Origin: Elysia chlorotica
Taxonomy: Eukaryota > Mollusca > Gastropoda > Plakobranchidae
Assembly (NCBI GenBank): GCA_003991915.1
Contig: RQTK01000541.1
Location: 49,633 to 113,632 of the forward strand
DNA length: 64,000 nucleotides
Direction: 5' to 3'
The position numbers were made by a program, and so were the translations under genes. The notes below the pieces were generated by a model that saw only the letters and a program-made list of their open reading frames with translations, did no database searches and was not told the origin of the DNA. Positions 60,751 through 64,000 of this stretch are shown in pieces. Numbering within the stretch: the stretch's first letter is position 1; each line of letters begins with the position of its first letter.

Positions 60751-62639
60751 CTGCATCGAGGCAGAAGGTGCAAGGCAGATTGATGGAGCATGGAGCATGC
60801 ACAGACGGGGGTGGGGGTGGATTCACGGAACCAGGGGGGACAAGGAGAAAAGGCAAAGAGAAATAGCAAGTCATGTGATTAGTCGGTACTATATAGGGCC
60901 TACTGAGAAATCTGAATGCTAGAGAGTCAAAGTTCATCAAATGTTATTTTTTTATATCATGCAAAGAAAAGCATGCAAATCGTAACAAATTATGTCTTTC
61001 AACTCTTTCTTCTCAAGTAGAAAGTTGCTATTCTGTGTGTCATTTTTTGTTGAACTCTATTTCTAGGTTCAGGCAATGCAAGTGATATGCATGAGAATAG
61101 AACAGGCGTGTTGTTACTTGAAGAGGTTTACACTTTATTGAGTCTATACAGATGAATTGAGTCTGTATGGTTGCATTCTTCACAAATAGGGAATGGTGCA
61201 AACTGTCTTCTTATTACCTCAAGCAACAATCGTAAGAAACATATTTCGAACAAAAGCATAAAAAAGAAATCGAACTACATTTTTCCCAAGAACATATTGT
61301 AACTGTTACTGTAAAGATTTCATGTCCAGCTTTATGTTATTAAACTAATCCATGTCTATCAATGTTTCTTTTTTCTTTTCATTGTGAAAAAGGTAACCAT
61401 AGTCATAACAAATATCATGCGAGAAAAAAAATCTGGTGAGACACCAATTTACTGACATATCAAGCACAACAAAATGTTTTAACTGAACAGTATTTGTAAA
61501 ATGAAAAATTTTCTAATTTGTTTGTATTAATTGAATCATGAAAAAAAAATGTTTTGTTTATTACAACTTTAGGAATTTTTGCATGTTTCATATTTAAATA
61601 TTAAATATTGCCGTAAGTGTTGCATTAATGATCAATTTCTGGAGCAGAGCAATTGGATTGGAATTTTCTGCCACAAGAAAATGTAATGTTTGTGTAGATA
61701 TATGGATAGATTAACAAAATTTTAGAATCTGGTCCTACTGAGCTTATTCTTTAATGAAAATGTCCTACCATGGGTCATTGTATAAGTTGATAAATTACAA
61801 TAATTTGTAAAAATTTAAACAAAACTTGAAAACAACACACAAATAAGACACCAAAACTTTAAGTAAAAAATTGTTTTTAAGTTCACTATGGTTATCAAAA
61901 AGTGAGAATGTAAAAGTTCAACCTCCACATTCTATTATCTAATTTTGAACCCTGGCAAATGACAATGGGGTATATGCAAACAAAGTCTCATACACACAAA
62001 CACACCCACACTAATGTAACTCACTATTATCTCTCACTAAGGAAGTCTATATAAATGTCAACTTCCTTTTCTGCATTGATCTTTAAAAACATACATTTTT
62101 CTTTGAATCACTAAACTTACAATTTTTTTTGTGAGACCTACGAGAAGCGGGCAAGTTACACAAATTGCCTCCAAAAACTTGACTTCTATTTGGAAAAGTT
62201 TTCAGTAGGAAAAAAAATTAAATAAAATATTAAAGAACACTGATTAAATCTCTTCACAAAAAGGAGTATTTGAAGAGAGGAGGTTGAAAAATTAAAATTT
62301 CAACCCAAATCAAACAGTTGCAAGTACCGGGATAGTTTCCCATCAGATAACAAATCTATTTTTTCTGAAAAAAATATGTGTTTATTGTCATATTATGTTA
62401 TTAAATCCACCAGTTTTACGAAATTAATTTATTTTGGGTACAATTCTCATCTCAACATTCCATGTGACGGGGTATGAACTTATGATATGGTGGTTCTAAC
62501 ATAAGGGCGAAACATACACCACAAAGGATGGCTCAAGGGAAGGGAGTTTCTGTTTCTACTTCACGTTTTACACCCAGGTAACGGCAGGCAAAAACATTAC
62601 TGGTCTCATCACAGTTTGGATATGAAATTATAATAGACA

Positions 62640-63070
62640 AGAATTAAGGAAGACAAAAGGGGTGAGAGAGATGGAGAGACAGAGAGGGAGTGTTGAGAGA
62701 GAGAGAGGAGAATGAGGTAAAGAGAAGAGAGAGGGGAGCGATAAAGAGAGAATAAGAGATAGAAATAGAGGAAAGAGAGAAAGAGAGATAGAAAAAGACA
62801 TATAGACTGAAAGAGAGTGGACATAAAGATAGAGAGAGAGAGATAGAGAGAGAGAGAGAAAAGGGACAGAGAGGCAGAGATTGAGACTGCAAGAAAAGAA
62901 AGGCATGGAAAGCAGGGAGAGCTTCAAAGCTAAAAAAAAAATAATAAAAGAATTTGAATCTTTTCCATATATATATGGTTGTTTTTTTTAAGAGAGAGAG
63001 AGAGAAAGGGAGATAAAGAAAGAGATTTAGATTGATAAGTAGGGGAGATATATAGAGAGAAATAGAAAGG
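62640..63070. repeat. GA-rich tracts in furin-gene upstream sequence
   Basis: Imperfect GAGA/GATA purine sequence in two blocks separated by the first copy of the duplication at 62862. Confidence 0.88.
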
Positions 63071-63198
63071 GACAGAGAGGCAGAGATTGAGACTGCAAGA
63101 AAAGAAAGGCATGGAAAGCAGGGAGAGCTGCAAAGCTAAAAAAAAAATAATAAAAGAATTTGAATCTTTTCCATATATATATGGTTGTTTTTTTTTAA
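62862..63198 (+). repeat. Direct duplication of about 129 bp, 206 bp apart
   Basis: 62862-62990 and 63068-63197 are nearly identical (one substitution seen, plus A/T-run length). Each ends with the 14-bp palindrome CCATATATATATGG and a T run. The spacer is GA-rich. Confidence 0.85.
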
Positions 63199-63652
63199 TT
63201 TAGCACAAATTTGCATTTTATACCATTGGCAGGGCACGGTAGGGTGATGCAAGCCAAGCTGCACTAGGAATGCGCGTGATTACAACATAAGTACCTGTAC
63301 AAGGTAGCAAAGATGATTGAAAATGCAACAAAATCAATGTAAAAATAATGCTGGCGCAAAAAAAAAGGTTTTTTTACAACAATAAGTAATTTTATTTTCA
63401 GAAATTTTTAATTTTTAATTTTGTCAACAACAACAAAACTTCACGGCACTCCACAAAATCACAAAAACAACAACCAAGAACAAAAAGGACTCAAATGATT
63501 CAAACATGAAAGGGAAAAGAGAAAAAAAAATTTCTAGAACCCAATCAGGAAGCAAAACGACGGGAAACAGAGCCAGTAATGCAAGAGAAGCAAAGCAATT
63601 AACTTTGTGTAAGTGGATAAAAGGGTGCATGCAGAGGACATTGTGTCACTGT

Positions 63653-63782
63653 TAGTAGTACGGTGGTGGATATCCTAAGTAACAGAAATAGAAAAATAGT
63701 AGTAGTTAAAGGTGGTGACGGTGGTGGTAGCAGCTGTAGTATCAGTAGCAGTAGTAGTAGGAGGTACTGTAAGTACTAGTAA
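63653..63782. repeat. GTA/GGT trinucleotide-rich tract
   Basis: Imperfect AGTAGT, GGTGGT and GCAGTA units. Confidence 0.75.
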
Positions 63783-64000
63783 TAGTCTTGCCTGCTGTTA
63801 GTTGGGGGCGCTTTTTTTTGCGCGAGTAGTGAAAAGTAGAGACGTTGGAGTTTTTGGCTAGGGTTTCATACACGCAATTATGGTCAAGGTCAAGGTCGCG
63901 ATGCTTGTCACGATGCCCAGGCACGCCATGCTCGGAGCGGGCAGCGCTAGGACCAGGACGATGCTGAGGAATTAAATCATGGTGGAAGGGGAACGAGTCC
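63742..64000 (-). CDS. Possible partial exon at the window edge (furin-like gene strand)
   Basis: A minus-strand frame is open from the window edge to 63742. Its first part is Pro/His/Arg-rich (DSFPFHHDLIPQHRPGPSAA, then a basic RDKHRDLDLDHNC stretch) and relatively GC-rich, like the furin tail exon; its end degenerates into Ser/Tyr repeats. It does not resemble the catalytic or P domain. If real, its donor is probably the GTGTAT after HNC or a later site. Confidence 0.2.
   Translation of the reverse strand, partial: DSFPFHHDLIPQHRPGPSAARSEHGVPGHRDKHRDLDLDHNCVYETLAKNSNVSTFHYSRKKKRPQLTAGKTITSTYSTSYYYCY

Larger units (their letters stand above)
60751..63741. other. Intron of the furin-like gene (upstream P-domain exon not found)
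   Basis: The exon preceding 60750 should end in phase 1 with the GTxxxW-type P-domain strand. I did not find it here, so it probably lies beyond 64000. The stretch is AT-rich with GA tracts and the 129-bp duplication. Confidence 0.5.

Overview
This is AT-rich, intron-rich animal DNA. Simple repeats are long and abundant, there are many tRNA-derived SINE-like insertions, and there is one assembly gap (Ns at 51055-51298). Two host genes can be read exon by exon, and both are metazoan families. The style of the SINEs, a DIRS-like relic and the intron sizes suggest a lophotrochozoan, most likely a mollusc. That taxonomic guess is inference from style, not from a database match.

Region 1-21.4 kb holds no gene I can defend. 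It contains strand-polarised microsatellites (CT and GTT on the + strand), a SINE with target-site duplication caught in a local tandem duplication (3.1-4.4 kb), a fold-back element whose right half has been amplified into a 50-bp minisatellite (6.46-6.94 kb), an LTR fossil with a 5-bp target-site duplication (15.66-17.11 kb) and a DIRS-like fossil (20.15-20.85 kb).

Region 21.4-47.0 kb is a complete + strand RIF1 gene. I assembled 32 coding exons with consistent splice phases; together they encode a 2,424-residue protein. It has an N-terminal HEAT-type region, a 2,973-bp exon for the disordered middle, tandem PP1-docking motifs (SILK and RVSF) split by an intron, and the conserved C-terminal domain. 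Its introns hold pogo/Tigger-like and other TIR elements, a LINE 3' fragment and SINE pieces. One intron uses a GC donor.

Region 47-54.6 kb lies between two convergent genes: RIF1 3' sequence, a full-length SINE with a perfect 12-bp target-site duplication, and the presumed long 3' UTR of the next gene.

Region 54.6-64 kb carries the 3' end of a minus-strand furin-type proprotein convertase: end of the P domain, two cysteine-rich furin repeats, a transmembrane helix and an unusually long (about 440-residue) cytoplasmic tail encoded by one exon. The catalytic part lies beyond 64000. The introns contain GA-rich tracts and 5'-truncated SINEs with target-site duplications.

The two genes do not form a pathway. 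RIF1 is nuclear (replication timing, double-strand break repair, PP1 recruitment) and furin acts in the trans-Golgi/endosome system. They are simply tail-to-tail neighbours. I found no convincing undescribed system. The most unusual items are the furin tail, the fold-back-derived minisatellite and the very short SINE copies that still carry target-site duplications.
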